From Saccharomyces uvarum (Eukaryota > Ascomycota > Saccharomycetes > Saccharomycetales > Saccharomycetaceae), in the NCBI GenBank assembly GCA_947243795.1, contig OX365941.1:124001-188000 (forward strand): DNA of 64,000 nucleotides. The letters are read 5' to 3'. Position numbers and translations under genes: made by a program. Shown one piece after another: positions 1-8,613 of the stretch (positions are counted from its first letter, which is position 1; every line of letters starts with the position of its first letter). Below the pieces are notes generated by a model, which made no database searches, was not told where the DNA came from, and saw only the letters and a program-made list of their open reading frames with translations.

Positions 1-151
1 TGCAAACTTCAGGGACACACACAGGTAATAGGTAAAGAATAACCATGTATAAATTGGTCGCGTGTATATATAAATATTTATTGGCATATATCAAAAGTAT
101 AATAATACTGTTGCATTTCAAAAAGAAACAAAATAACAGAGAGTTCGGCAA

Positions 152-1204
152 TCAAATTAATGGCTTCACATCGTTGGGCCAAGTTTCGTTTTTCAATTCA
201 GGAACGATAGTCAAAACTTTACCGGTCAATAGCACATTCTTTGCGTTATGAGCAACCAACTCTTCCATTTTATTCCTTGTTTCCACACAGTGGGTACCCA
301 TGTGAGGTAAGCCCAAAACTTGAGGCATGGATAAGAGCTCTTTAGATATTTTTGGCTCATATTCGAAAACGTCCAAACCAGCACTTCTAATTTTCCCACT
401 GCGTAGGGCATCAGTCATTGCTTGTTCGTCGATGACTGCGCCACGGGCAGTATTAACAATAACCACGCCGTCTTTCATTTTCTCAATGGTCTCTGCATCG
501 ATTAGATGGTGGGTGCTGCTATTTAGTGGGATATTTACAGACACAATATCCGAACGCTTCAAAAACTCATCGAGGCTTACGTATTCACAACCGTGTTCTT
601 CTTCGGAAGATAACTGGTGTCTATTGTGGTATATGAAGTTCTCGAACCCGAATGGCTTTAATCTCTCCAAAATACAACGACCGATCCTACCTAGACCCAG
701 TATACCAACGGTTTTCCCCTCAGGGTCGTAACCAAAGGGAGAAGCACATGCAGGCCCGGATTCTGGCCACTTGCCCTCGAGTAGCCTCCTATTACCAATG
801 CTAAAGTTTCTCAGGGCGCCCAATAATAAAAACACATGCGTGTCCGCGGTAGCGTTGCTTACCAAGTCGGGAACGTTGGCCACTTGGATGTGCCTTTTCT
901 TGAATGGTTCGATATCAATTTGGTCGTAACCGGCACCTGTGTGGCAAACAGCGACCACAGAAGAGGGCAACGCAAGAGCCAGCTCTTCATCAAACCTACC
1001 TGTATTGTTAACGCTTCTCGCAGTTCTGGTGATAACTTGTACTCGAGAAAGCTTACTTTGAGGGTCCTTGAGCTCCTGCAAGAACTGCTCTCTAGTGATG
1101 GATTCAGGGATAGTGATCACGTCTGCGATCTTCCCCAGGTCCTTCCAGGCTTCGTCAGCAAAGGCATTCTTCCCTAATTTCAAAACGATTGGTTTCTCGC
1201 TCAT
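152..1204 (-). CDS. GOR1: Glyoxylate reductase (D-2-hydroxyacid dehydrogenase)
   Basis: A 350-residue protein of the NAD(P)-dependent D-isomer 2-hydroxyacid dehydrogenase family, the same length as S. cerevisiae Gor1 (YNL274C), which reduces glyoxylate to glycolate. Visible are the Rossmann dinucleotide-binding motif GILGLGRIG at residues 167-175, the substrate-binding/catalytic Arg in NTARGAVID (R254), the Glu of the VFEYEP motif (E283) and the catalytic His of PHMGTH (H301). The set is complete, so the enzyme should be active. The start is the only sensible ATG and sits about 110 bp downstream of a TATA-like box. It is divergent from TOF1. Identification rests on sequence recall plus synteny. 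Confidence 0.97.
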   Translation of the reverse strand: MSEKPIVLKLGKNAFADEAWKDLGKIADVITIPESITREQFLQELKDPQSKLSRVQVITRTARSVNNTGRFDEELALALPSSVVAVCHTGAGYDQIDIEPFKKRHIQVANVPDLVSNATADTHVFLLLGALRNFSIGNRRLLEGKWPESGPACASPFGYDPEGKTVGILGLGRIGRCILERLKPFGFENFIYHNRHQLSSEEEHGCEYVSLDEFLKRSDIVSVNIPLNSSTHHLIDAETIEKMKDGVVIVNTARGAVIDEQAMTDALRSGKIRSAGLDVFEYEPKISKELLSMPQVLGLPHMGTHCVETRNKMEELVAHNAKNVLLTGKVLTIVPELKNETWPNDVKPLI

Positions 1205-1317
1205 TTTTGTTCTTGTACGTTTATATGTTACTAAGCAGCTATCGTACCCCGATGTCTATTCGAAAGCATATGCCACCAGTACAGAGGTTCTAACGACAGG
1301 GGCCCAGCAGAAAGCAC

Positions 1318-1325
1318 TTTTTATA
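1318..1325 (-). promoter_or_regulatory. TATA box of GOR1
   Basis: Reads TATAAAAA on the minus strand, about 115 bp before the GOR1 ATG, the usual yeast spacing. Two stress-response-element cores flank it: CCCCT in the GOR1 sense at 1298-1302 and AGGGG in the GOR1 sense at 1374-1378. A TATA-plus-STRE promoter would fit a gene induced after the diauxic shift. The stress link is inference from motifs only. Confidence 0.5.
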
Positions 1326-1775
1326 TCCTCGAGATTAGTGAAAATGGAAAAACGATTGCCTTGATATCCCCGCCCCCTGCCAAGACTTTTGCAGGTTTTA
1401 AGTCCGCTCCCGGTCCTATGTAACAAATGCCTGGGGAAGTGTCAGAGCTAACTGCGCTGTGTTCTCGAGGAACTTTGAGGCTTCACATTAATGGAAGCAG
1501 CAGTCAGCACCGAAAAGTGTAGGTGGGAGAGTGTGCGAGGTAACCTTATGTGCTTCCCCGTGTATTTCCTTCGGTTTGCTTCGGTTAGTAATGCCGGTTC
1601 TCGGAAAGTGCCAGCATTCCTTCTGAGCAAGACAATAAGATAGCCTATGATACGATTGCTAGTGTACTTGTTGTTTTGGTTTTGAATGGCATACTGTGGA
1701 TATTTCTCGCACGCATTGGTCTCACGTAGAAGCTACTCCTCTACATAACGAGCTCTCTAATTATGTCAAACTTTG

Positions 1776-1800
1776 ACGCGTCCATTACGGCTTTACGCGT
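1776..1800. promoter_or_regulatory. Two MCB (MBF-binding) elements upstream of TOF1
   Basis: Two perfect palindromic ACGCGT hexamers at 1776-1781 and 1795-1800, about 155 and 135 bp before the TOF1 ATG. Paired MCB boxes at this distance are the known signature of MBF (Mbp1-Swi6) control, giving a G1/S transcription peak. This fits a replication-fork protein. Confidence 0.7.
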
Positions 1801-1930
1801 TTGCAATGAAAAAAAGAGAATTGAAGATCTTGAAATTTTCAAATGACTTATGGTTTGCTAAGCAAGTATATGACCATACCAGCGAGTGCAGAGGCTTTGT
1901 TGAATCTTTGAGACTGGAACACACACGAAC

Positions 1931-4900
1931 ATGTCTACTGCTTTGCACCACGGCGCCACAAATGGCACGGATTTCTCTTTGACGGTGCTTAAGGCAAGAA
2001 TTGCCTTATTAGCAACTGCCATCGGTGGACCTGATTATACTTCCGAGATCGAGCCTCCTCCTTATAAGCTTGGCGATGACTGTTTGGCATGCTTGAAAGA
2101 TTTGAAAAGGTGGTTTAAACTGGTGGATGATCAACAGAAACGATGGGATGTGGCGATTGCAGTCGCCGAATATCGCATCTTAACAGATGATCTGTTGCCC
2201 ATCTTAATAGACTGGGAAAACAAATGTTCTCTCGCTGCCAAACTAGCCAAGAATAATCCAGAGCACGGGGAGTTTAGGAACAAGGCTTACTACGATAAGA
2301 TTGCCATGAACTGTCTGCAACTGTTAGTCCTTATGACATGGCCCTTAATCATTACAGAACAATCATCATCGAATCAAATCACCCTTTATAGTGAACTGAA
2401 AAAGCATCAATTGATATATAAAAAGGCGATTTTGTCCATGGAAAATGGGAAAGTATTAAGAGCCGCCATTCGTCTGGCACTGGGCGTCATCAAGATCGAC
2501 CGACTATCGAGAACTCCCAGAGATAATATGGTTCTCAAATTGGTCTTGAACTTTTTCAGAAACGTCACCGCTATAGAACCAGGTGAATTTACAATAAATA
2601 CCAAGAGAAGCATGCCTAGCAAGGGTATCAGTTCGATCGACACTTTACCGCCAAATGTCTCCATGGATGATATTTCTTTAAATACGGTCATTTCTTCCTT
2701 CCATAAGAACAAAGTATTTGGTCTACTCTTGACGCTGGCTAATTCATTGTCCAAAGAGTATGACCAGGATTTTATCAATATTCCGCTGCTGGAAATCATG
2801 TTTTTTCTAACCAAAGATGTTAATCAATCATTGTTATTCCCCCAACAGCCTGGGCGCAAACCACATCCAGGCCCAGCAAATGCTAACGGAAAGATCTCAA
2901 CTAACAATGTTGTGACCAGTGTAGGGTTTGAACTATCCAAATTATTACAAAAGGAGCACCAAATGAAAAAAAACGTTATTAAACATACCTCGGCAAGACA
3001 TTCAAGGTTTGGCGGTCTTTTATCTATACAAACTCCAGACAAAAATAGGCTAACCGTTTCCGGAAGTCAAGCTCTTGTAGATGAAAATATAGCATTGCAG
3101 AAATTGGATGACAGTAAAAAATGGAACAAAAGAATAACTCAAAAGCGTGAATCAGTCGCAACTGAGGGCTTACCAAATAGTTTACTAAATTCGCAAACTG
3201 GTAAAGCTATCTTCTTCACTGAATCTAACGGTAAACATTTTAAAAAATTTATCAACAATTTCATTGATTCTGGTTTTAATATTCTATTACATAGTGTAAC
3301 AAACTGTTATACAACAGAGCAAGATAGAATGGTTACTTTGGAGCAAGTAGAATATTTACTTTTCTTCGCATGGTTCATCAACTATCAATTATTAAGGTGC
3401 AAAATGGACTCCTCCTCAAAATTAAACCAAGTTTCAGAAGCATTAAAGGAGGTTTCATTTATTTTAGTATCTTCTCTTTTGAGAAATGCATATGATCTGA
3501 AAAATTGGATAGTAACCCACGCAGGCATGATCGCATTTAATGAATTATTAAATCTTGTTGCCTACACAAAAGCAGGCGAAGAAGACTCTGATGATATAGA
3601 ATTTATTGTAAGCAGGCTTTTCAGCGACGAAAGAATACAATTACTATCCAACCTGCCAAAAATTGGTTCCAAACATTCACTTCAATTTATGAAAAGCTGT
3701 ATTGAACTAACACATTCAGTGTTGAAAGTATTGGAACAGTATTCCGACGACAAGACATTGGTGGTAGAAGGGAAGTCAAGACGCCGAAAGAAGCTCAATA
3801 TTTCTGAAGATGATATTTCTAGATTGATAGAGGAGAAAAATGTCGACAGGGATGAAGCGCTGGATATCCTGACTTCTAATTTCAGAGGTATAGAGGTCAA
3901 TTTTCAGAAAGTACAGAGTAACTATATGACAGAACCTGTGGTGGAAACTTATATCAATTTTCTTCAAAGATTTCGTGAGCTTGAGGACGATTCAATTAAA
4001 AAGGTGTTCTCTTTTTTTCACAGAGTATTCGTTCAGGTTAAGGAGCAATCATTGTTATTTAGATTTGATTTAATAATATTACTGAGAGAAATGCTTTCAT
4101 CTGATGGATTGAATAGAATGTCTCGTTCAAAAAAATACGTGAGTCAGTTTTCAGACTATTTTCTTACCAGGTTGAAAAAAAGGCTGAAAAAATCTCCAGC
4201 TTGGTTTGTTGGACTACTTTTCCCACCACTACACAATAGTGAAGTCGGCTTTTATCAAAAATATGGTGAATACAGTGTGCTCAATAATAAATCACTTTAT
4301 GCCTCATCAATATCACAATTTAAACCAATTCCTGACGAAGAGGCATTACCACCTTCGATTTTACAGGATATGAAATATGGTATCCTAGTATCTACATTAT
4401 TGGACGACGGAAAAGTTGAGTTATTAGACCAATTACTTGAACACATTACTCACACTTTGAATGTTTTCAAGTCATGGCTGAGTGTTAATGTAAATGCTGG
4501 TAGAGAAACAATGAATCCACCCAACGAATTTTTCATATTGACTGGCACGCTCAATAATGATCCTCTATTTAGAGACAAAGACTACAGAGCTTTGCTGTCT
4601 TTGATAGGGTATTCCGTCCCCGATAAAATTAATGAACCTTGTTTTTTGGCGGGGACTATTGAGATACCTGACTTGACTACGTCATATGAGTTGATAAAGA
4701 AGTATCTGTCAACACCTTTTGAAACACCAAATGGGCTGCCCTCTTCTTCATATCTTGTCAGGGTTCGTCCAAGAAAGGAAAATCTTTTGCATGGTGAGCA
4801 AGATGGTTGGGAAGGAAATGATCATTATGACTATACTGATCCCCACATTATTCCCGATGATCAAAATGTATCAGAAGGCGATGAAGCATACTTCAAGGAC

Positions 4901-5659
4901 TTGGACAATAATGTGTCAGAGAAGCTAAAAGGCGTCAAACTCAGTAGAGGTATTGCTAGGTCTAAAAAGAAGGAAAAAAAGAGAGGGAAGAAGCGAGCAC
5001 ATAGGAACAACTTGGCAACTTTTGATAATGAGGATGGTCAACAACCACACTCCACTAAAGAACGGCATAGTGTATTTAGTAAAGAATTCATTAGTGATTC
5101 AGAAGATGATGAGGATTTGATGAACCCTATATTTTTTGAAAATGAAACGTACATGAGATGGTTATTAGATAAAAATAATGGCCAACTGACCGAAGTTAGA
5201 TATGCCCAGTTTGCTAAATTTGCTGCAGAAAGAATGGCTAATGGAGGTGTTACGACAGGAGATTATACGAACTTGTTCGGTGGATTTGTTCCAAGCATTG
5301 GTCATATAAGAGCAGCAGAAACCGGCTCTTTTGCACCAGATAAAAGTCTTATTTCCTTGGCAAGTCATGTCGCATCTGAAATGTCTGCTGCTGATGCAGC
5401 CAATAATACTGAGCTCTCTGATGCGGACAATAATACTGAGCTCTCTGATGATGATATCAATTCAGAACCGAAGGACAATTTGGGCTCACCGCAATTATCT
5501 AATTCATCCAACGACTTCCAATCTGATGAGGAGAACAGAAAAGCATTAAAAAAACGAAAGTTAGAAGAAAGTGAAGTTGCCAAAGAAGATGAGGACGAAG
5601 ACGAAGATGAAGACGAAGAGGGTTTCCTCTTCCCGTCAAGAAGTCCAAAGTTATTTTAG
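1931..5659 (+). CDS. TOF1: Tof1, TIMELESS-family replication fork pausing/checkpoint protein
   Basis: 1242 residues against 1238 recalled for S. cerevisiae Tof1 (YNL273W). Tof1 works with Csm3 and Mrc1 in the replisome, stabilising paused forks and passing the S-phase checkpoint signal. The conserved N-terminal TIMELESS region (about residues 15-320, with GDDCLACLKDLKRW near the start) is followed by the long helical middle, a basic RSKKK/KKRGKKR cluster near residues 1008-1023 (likely nuclear localisation) and an acidic tail. Oddities: residues 1156-1173 are a tandem duplication of nine codons (AANNTELSD then ADNNTELSD), and the last 13 residues are out of the ancestral frame. The expected ending (VKKSKVILGESDGDDE) is readable in another frame to a TAG at 5683-5685. 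The start ATG matches the S. cerevisiae N-terminus. Confidence 0.96.
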   Translation: MSTALHHGATNGTDFSLTVLKARIALLATAIGGPDYTSEIEPPPYKLGDDCLACLKDLKRWFKLVDDQQKRWDVAIAVAEYRILTDDLLPILIDWENKCSLAAKLAKNNPEHGEFRNKAYYDKIAMNCLQLLVLMTWPLIITEQSSSNQITLYSELKKHQLIYKKAILSMENGKVLRAAIRLALGVIKIDRLSRTPRDNMVLKLVLNFFRNVTAIEPGEFTINTKRSMPSKGISSIDTLPPNVSMDDISLNTVISSFHKNKVFGLLLTLANSLSKEYDQDFINIPLLEIMFFLTKDVNQSLLFPQQPGRKPHPGPANANGKISTNNVVTSVGFELSKLLQKEHQMKKNVIKHTSARHSRFGGLLSIQTPDKNRLTVSGSQALVDENIALQKLDDSKKWNKRITQKRESVATEGLPNSLLNSQTGKAIFFTESNGKHFKKFINNFIDSGFNILLHSVTNCYTTEQDRMVTLEQVEYLLFFAWFINYQLLRCKMDSSSKLNQVSEALKEVSFILVSSLLRNAYDLKNWIVTHAGMIAFNELLNLVAYTKAGEEDSDDIEFIVSRLFSDERIQLLSNLPKIGSKHSLQFMKSCIELTHSVLKVLEQYSDDKTLVVEGKSRRRKKLNISEDDISRLIEEKNVDRDEALDILTSNFRGIEVNFQKVQSNYMTEPVVETYINFLQRFRELEDDSIKKVFSFFHRVFVQVKEQSLLFRFDLIILLREMLSSDGLNRMSRSKKYVSQFSDYFLTRLKKRLKKSPAWFVGLLFPPLHNSEVGFYQKYGEYSVLNNKSLYASSISQFKPIPDEEALPPSILQDMKYGILVSTLLDDGKVELLDQLLEHITHTLNVFKSWLSVNVNAGRETMNPPNEFFILTGTLNNDPLFRDKDYRALLSLIGYSVPDKINEPCFLAGTIEIPDLTTSYELIKKYLSTPFETPNGLPSSSYLVRVRPRKENLLHGEQDGWEGNDHYDYTDPHIIPDDQNVSEGDEAYFKDLDNNVSEKLKGVKLSRGIARSKKKEKKRGKKRAHRNNLATFDNEDGQQPHSTKERHSVFSKEFISDSEDDEDLMNPIFFENETYMRWLLDKNNGQLTEVRYAQFAKFAAERMANGGVTTGDYTNLFGGFVPSIGHIRAAETGSFAPDKSLISLASHVASEMSAADAANNTELSDADNNTELSDDDINSEPKDNLGSPQLSNSSNDFQSDEENRKALKKRKLEESEVAKEDEDEDEDEDEEGFLFPSRSPKLF
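5396..5449 (+). repeat. 27-bp in-frame tandem duplication in TOF1
   Basis: Two 27-bp units (5396-5422 and 5423-5449) differ at only two positions and encode AANNTELSD and ADNNTELSD. The near identity suggests a recent duplication in a low-constraint region near the C-terminus. Recalled S. cerevisiae Tof1 has an Asn-rich run here instead. Confidence 0.85.
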
Positions 5660-5924
5660 GCGAAAGTGATGGTGACGATGAATAGAATATATATATATAT
5701 TTATAGTAATACTTCTATTTACCTGCAACAACGAACTATTAATCAGCTCTACATCTTCAATTTTTTATATTTCTAGGCTAAACTTTAAGTTTCAAAGAAA
5801 GGATGTTAGGTTAGAAAATTAATACAATTAACTTTTTATATCCTTGAATTTTCTACAATATAAGTCAATTCATGAACTTAAATGTGCATTTAGATACATA
5901 AAACTATACCTTACAGACAAATAT

Positions 5925-8162
5925 CTATTGTTGTTCTTGGGCGTCGTCAAAATTGTCGTCGTTGCTTGAAGATGCGTGCAATCCACTCGCTGGACTGTTT
6001 TCCTTTATTTGTTCTTTGTGTTTAATGTTTATTGACAACTTTGATTCTTTATCGCTTAAATGTTCATCTCTTTTAGCATCATTTTCTACAAAAAACGTAT
6101 TGTCTGCAGCTACAACTTGAGCTTTGATATCATCAGAGCTTTTGAATTCGTCCTGAACATTTGCACTTTCTTCCCTGAATTGTTCTTCCAAATCATCCAA
6201 GTCCTTGATCAATTTCTTCTTTTGAATCTTACGTTGAGAAGCTTTCCTTTTCGGCTTTTCCTGAACCTTTTTATCGTTGGTAGTGTCACTTTCTTCGTTA
6301 TGATTTTTTATTGACTTACTACTCTCATCATCTTTTGTTACTGTATCATCGCCCTCATTCTGGCCTAGTTCTTCTGCTGCCGACGAGTTTCCACCACTTG
6401 TAGTAGTGGCAGCTGAGGACGACGCATCTGAGGGAGAAACACCGGTGGGTGGTTCATCTGTGGTTCCATTCTCTGTGTCGTCGCTTTCAAAGTCAAAAGT
6501 GTCACTCTTTTGACTTTCATCTGTACTAGATGATGACAAGGGTGTGTCTGCGTTCTTCTTCCATAGTGATTTGTCTTGCAAACGAACTGGTATAGTGTCA
6601 TTTTGACCCTCATCAGTGTCTTCATCGTCAACAAAGGGTCCTATTTTGGAGGAAATAGAATCATCTACTGCCCATATGCCAATATGAGACCAGTGAAGTA
6701 TACAACGTAATTTACATAGCTGTATCCATGCTCTTTGAATATTAGTGGTTGGGTGGCCCGGCTTTACAGTAATTTCGGAGGAAGGGACTTCCACCCTTGG
6801 TTTACTCTTTGTTGAAGAGTTAATACCAAGGCCTGCCATGAAACTTAATCGTTTAGCCATCTTATCATGAGAAGAAACTCTGCCATCTGCTTTAGTACGT
6901 TTTGTAACTTCTGAAAACCTCTCCAAATCACCCTTCGCAATATTTTGCAAAGTTACCTTCTCTAAATGCCATGCTCCTACCTTTAATGATCTTAAAAACG
7001 CAAAGATTTCACATGTTTGCCTTACCTTTAGCAAACACCAGTGACATAACGGGTAAGTATTTGTTACGTCTTCCGTACCATCATCTGCCTTATGTAACGT
7101 TTTCAGCACATACATCCTTGCGTGTTCAATAATATCGTCTCTAGATTCTCCACAGAAGGAACACGCAGCATGCACAGCTACTGGGGGCGAATCCAAGGGA
7201 AACTTAAACATCTTTGGCATGTTAGAAGTGGCTTGCTTCACAGGACTACTTGAGTTGTATCCGATTTGGTATGTTGCATTGACACCGCTTAATGGTTCCA
7301 CAACCACCATACCATCTATAATCAAAGAGAGTAAGGTTTTCTTAACCAACCAACCAATACCGGAGGCATTATCAATTTTAAGTATAGGCTGAATTTCATC
7401 ATTGACCAATCTTCGTATCAATTTTGACTCTGATGAAGTCGCCTTTATATTTTCACAGTGAGGTAGTGCAGCAACAAATTTTAAAAATTCATTGTAAAGA
7501 TTGGAATCATAACGAATGGATGATATAGTTGGTGAATATACAATTCCACTGTACAGATCTTGCGAAGTAAAGGAATTTGAAGTTGGAACTTTGTTTAAAG
7601 ATGTGCTAGAAGAGGTTGCGGAATCGCTTAAGATGGTTGAATATCTACCGGAGTTGTTTGTGACTATACTCTCATTATCTAAACTATGCATCACTTTCTT
7701 CAAGTTTTTAAGTTGTAAGGTCAATGTCTCCAATAATGCGTCCTTTTCACGTAATTGTTCAGTGAGTCTCTTGTTTAATATTTCGATAGCATATTTCTCC
7801 TTTCTAGCATCAGCAACCATATGGTTTGCTTCATCGAAAAGTGAAGCGGTCAGATCCTCGACTTCTCTATTTAATTTGTCAGATTCATCCTCAGCTTTAG
7901 TTCGGAGCTGAGTTTCTTTGACAATATTCCCGTTCAGTTTCATCACTTCGTCATCTCTCTCCAATAATGTCTTTTTCAGGGTATCATAATCGGTTTTCAG
8001 CTGGTTGTAGTTATCAATAGCTGCTTTTTGACCAGCAATCGTTTTTAGAGATTTATTGAGCTGCTCCTCTAAATGTGATTGTTTATCAACACTCTCAATT
8101 AATTGAGTAGACAGGGATGTAACCTGTATTGATATTCTTTTTGCTTCCTCAGAAGCATCCAT
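5925..8162 (-). CDS. SEC2: Sec2, guanine-nucleotide exchange factor for the Rab Sec4
   Basis: 745 residues from the ATG at 8162 (MDASEEAKRISIQ). The open frame extends six codons further upstream but only from a TTG, so the ATG is preferred; it also has a good AAAA context. Residues about 20-160 form the long coiled coil that is the Sec4 exchange domain in the S. cerevisiae protein, including the conserved SLFDEANHMVADARKEKYAIE stretch. A Cys-containing middle region follows (HAACSFCGESRDD and YPLCHWCLLKVRQTC, zinc-finger-like spacing), then an acidic, Ser-rich and finally Lys-rich C-terminal third that in S. cerevisiae binds Ypt32, PI4P and Sec15. It acts on post-Golgi vesicles and is convergent with TOF1. 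S. cerevisiae Sec2 is 759 residues. Confidence 0.96.
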   Translation of the reverse strand: MDASEEAKRISIQVTSLSTQLIESVDKQSHLEEQLNKSLKTIAGQKAAIDNYNQLKTDYDTLKKTLLERDDEVMKLNGNIVKETQLRTKAEDESDKLNREVEDLTASLFDEANHMVADARKEKYAIEILNKRLTEQLREKDALLETLTLQLKNLKKVMHSLDNESIVTNNSGRYSTILSDSATSSSTSLNKVPTSNSFTSQDLYSGIVYSPTISSIRYDSNLYNEFLKFVAALPHCENIKATSSESKLIRRLVNDEIQPILKIDNASGIGWLVKKTLLSLIIDGMVVVEPLSGVNATYQIGYNSSSPVKQATSNMPKMFKFPLDSPPVAVHAACSFCGESRDDIIEHARMYVLKTLHKADDGTEDVTNTYPLCHWCLLKVRQTCEIFAFLRSLKVGAWHLEKVTLQNIAKGDLERFSEVTKRTKADGRVSSHDKMAKRLSFMAGLGINSSTKSKPRVEVPSSEITVKPGHPTTNIQRAWIQLCKLRCILHWSHIGIWAVDDSISSKIGPFVDDEDTDEGQNDTIPVRLQDKSLWKKNADTPLSSSSTDESQKSDTFDFESDDTENGTTDEPPTGVSPSDASSSAATTTSGGNSSAAEELGQNEGDDTVTKDDESSKSIKNHNEESDTTNDKKVQEKPKRKASQRKIQKKKLIKDLDDLEEQFREESANVQDEFKSSDDIKAQVVAADNTFFVENDAKRDEHLSDKESKLSINIKHKEQIKENSPASGLHASSSNDDNFDDAQEQQ

Positions 8163-8613
8163 TTTTGAAGTCTTTCCCAAATAGTTATTTAGTATAAAGA
8201 CAATTTCTCAATGAAATTTAAAATCAGAGAGCTTATTTCCGAACGTTTTCAAATGAGATCAGCGATCATAACATTACAATCAACGAAGAAGCTACCACAC
8301 GAATCACCCTATATGTCATTATTTAAGGTAAACGAGCCATGTTTTAAAGATGCTTCAACGAACGCGAAATACCGGGTCCGGGTAGTAGAGAAAAGCAGTA
8401 GGTGTGATCAAACAAAGTCGTTCTAAAGCGGATTACTAAAAAGTACTCGGTTAAGATGAATGCAAACTGTATCATAAGTGATCTATAAACATTAAAATTA
8501 TATATATATATATATCATTATGCGTGATGAAATGGTTCGTAACTATATTTCTAGTTTTTGTTGCTTTAGTATTCTTTTAGATGATTTATTTTAAGACTTT
8601 TTTGTTTTCAGTC
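8163..8613. other. Intergenic region: SEC2 promoter and BNI1 3' end
   Basis: 451 bp between two minus-strand genes. Near 8499-8516 is a run of (TA)9, a typical yeast 3'-end efficiency element for BNI1. A plus-strand 71-codon frame (8211-8426) has no recognisable similarity and is not called. Otherwise I see nothing distinctive. Confidence 0.6.

Larger units (their letters stand above)
1205..1930. other. Divergent intergenic region GOR1-TOF1
   Basis: 726 bp without a supported gene. The left part holds the GOR1 TATA box and STRE-like sites; the right part holds two MCB elements for TOF1. An ATG at 1806 opens a 58-codon frame that runs past the TOF1 start to 1982 in another frame. If TOF1 transcripts began that far upstream it would act as an overlapping uORF, but nothing shows that they do. 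No RNA gene or repeat was seen. Confidence 0.6.

Noticed and set aside
1-28. Possible last codons of the neighbour BOR1 (plus strand, ending TAA at 26-28)
   Set aside because: S. cerevisiae order predicts a convergent BOR1 here, but eight codons are too few to identify and I do not recall its C-terminus reliably.
8211-8426. 71-codon plus-strand ORF between BNI1 and SEC2
   Set aside because: Starts with ATG but has no recognisable family and lies in a promoter region; likely chance.
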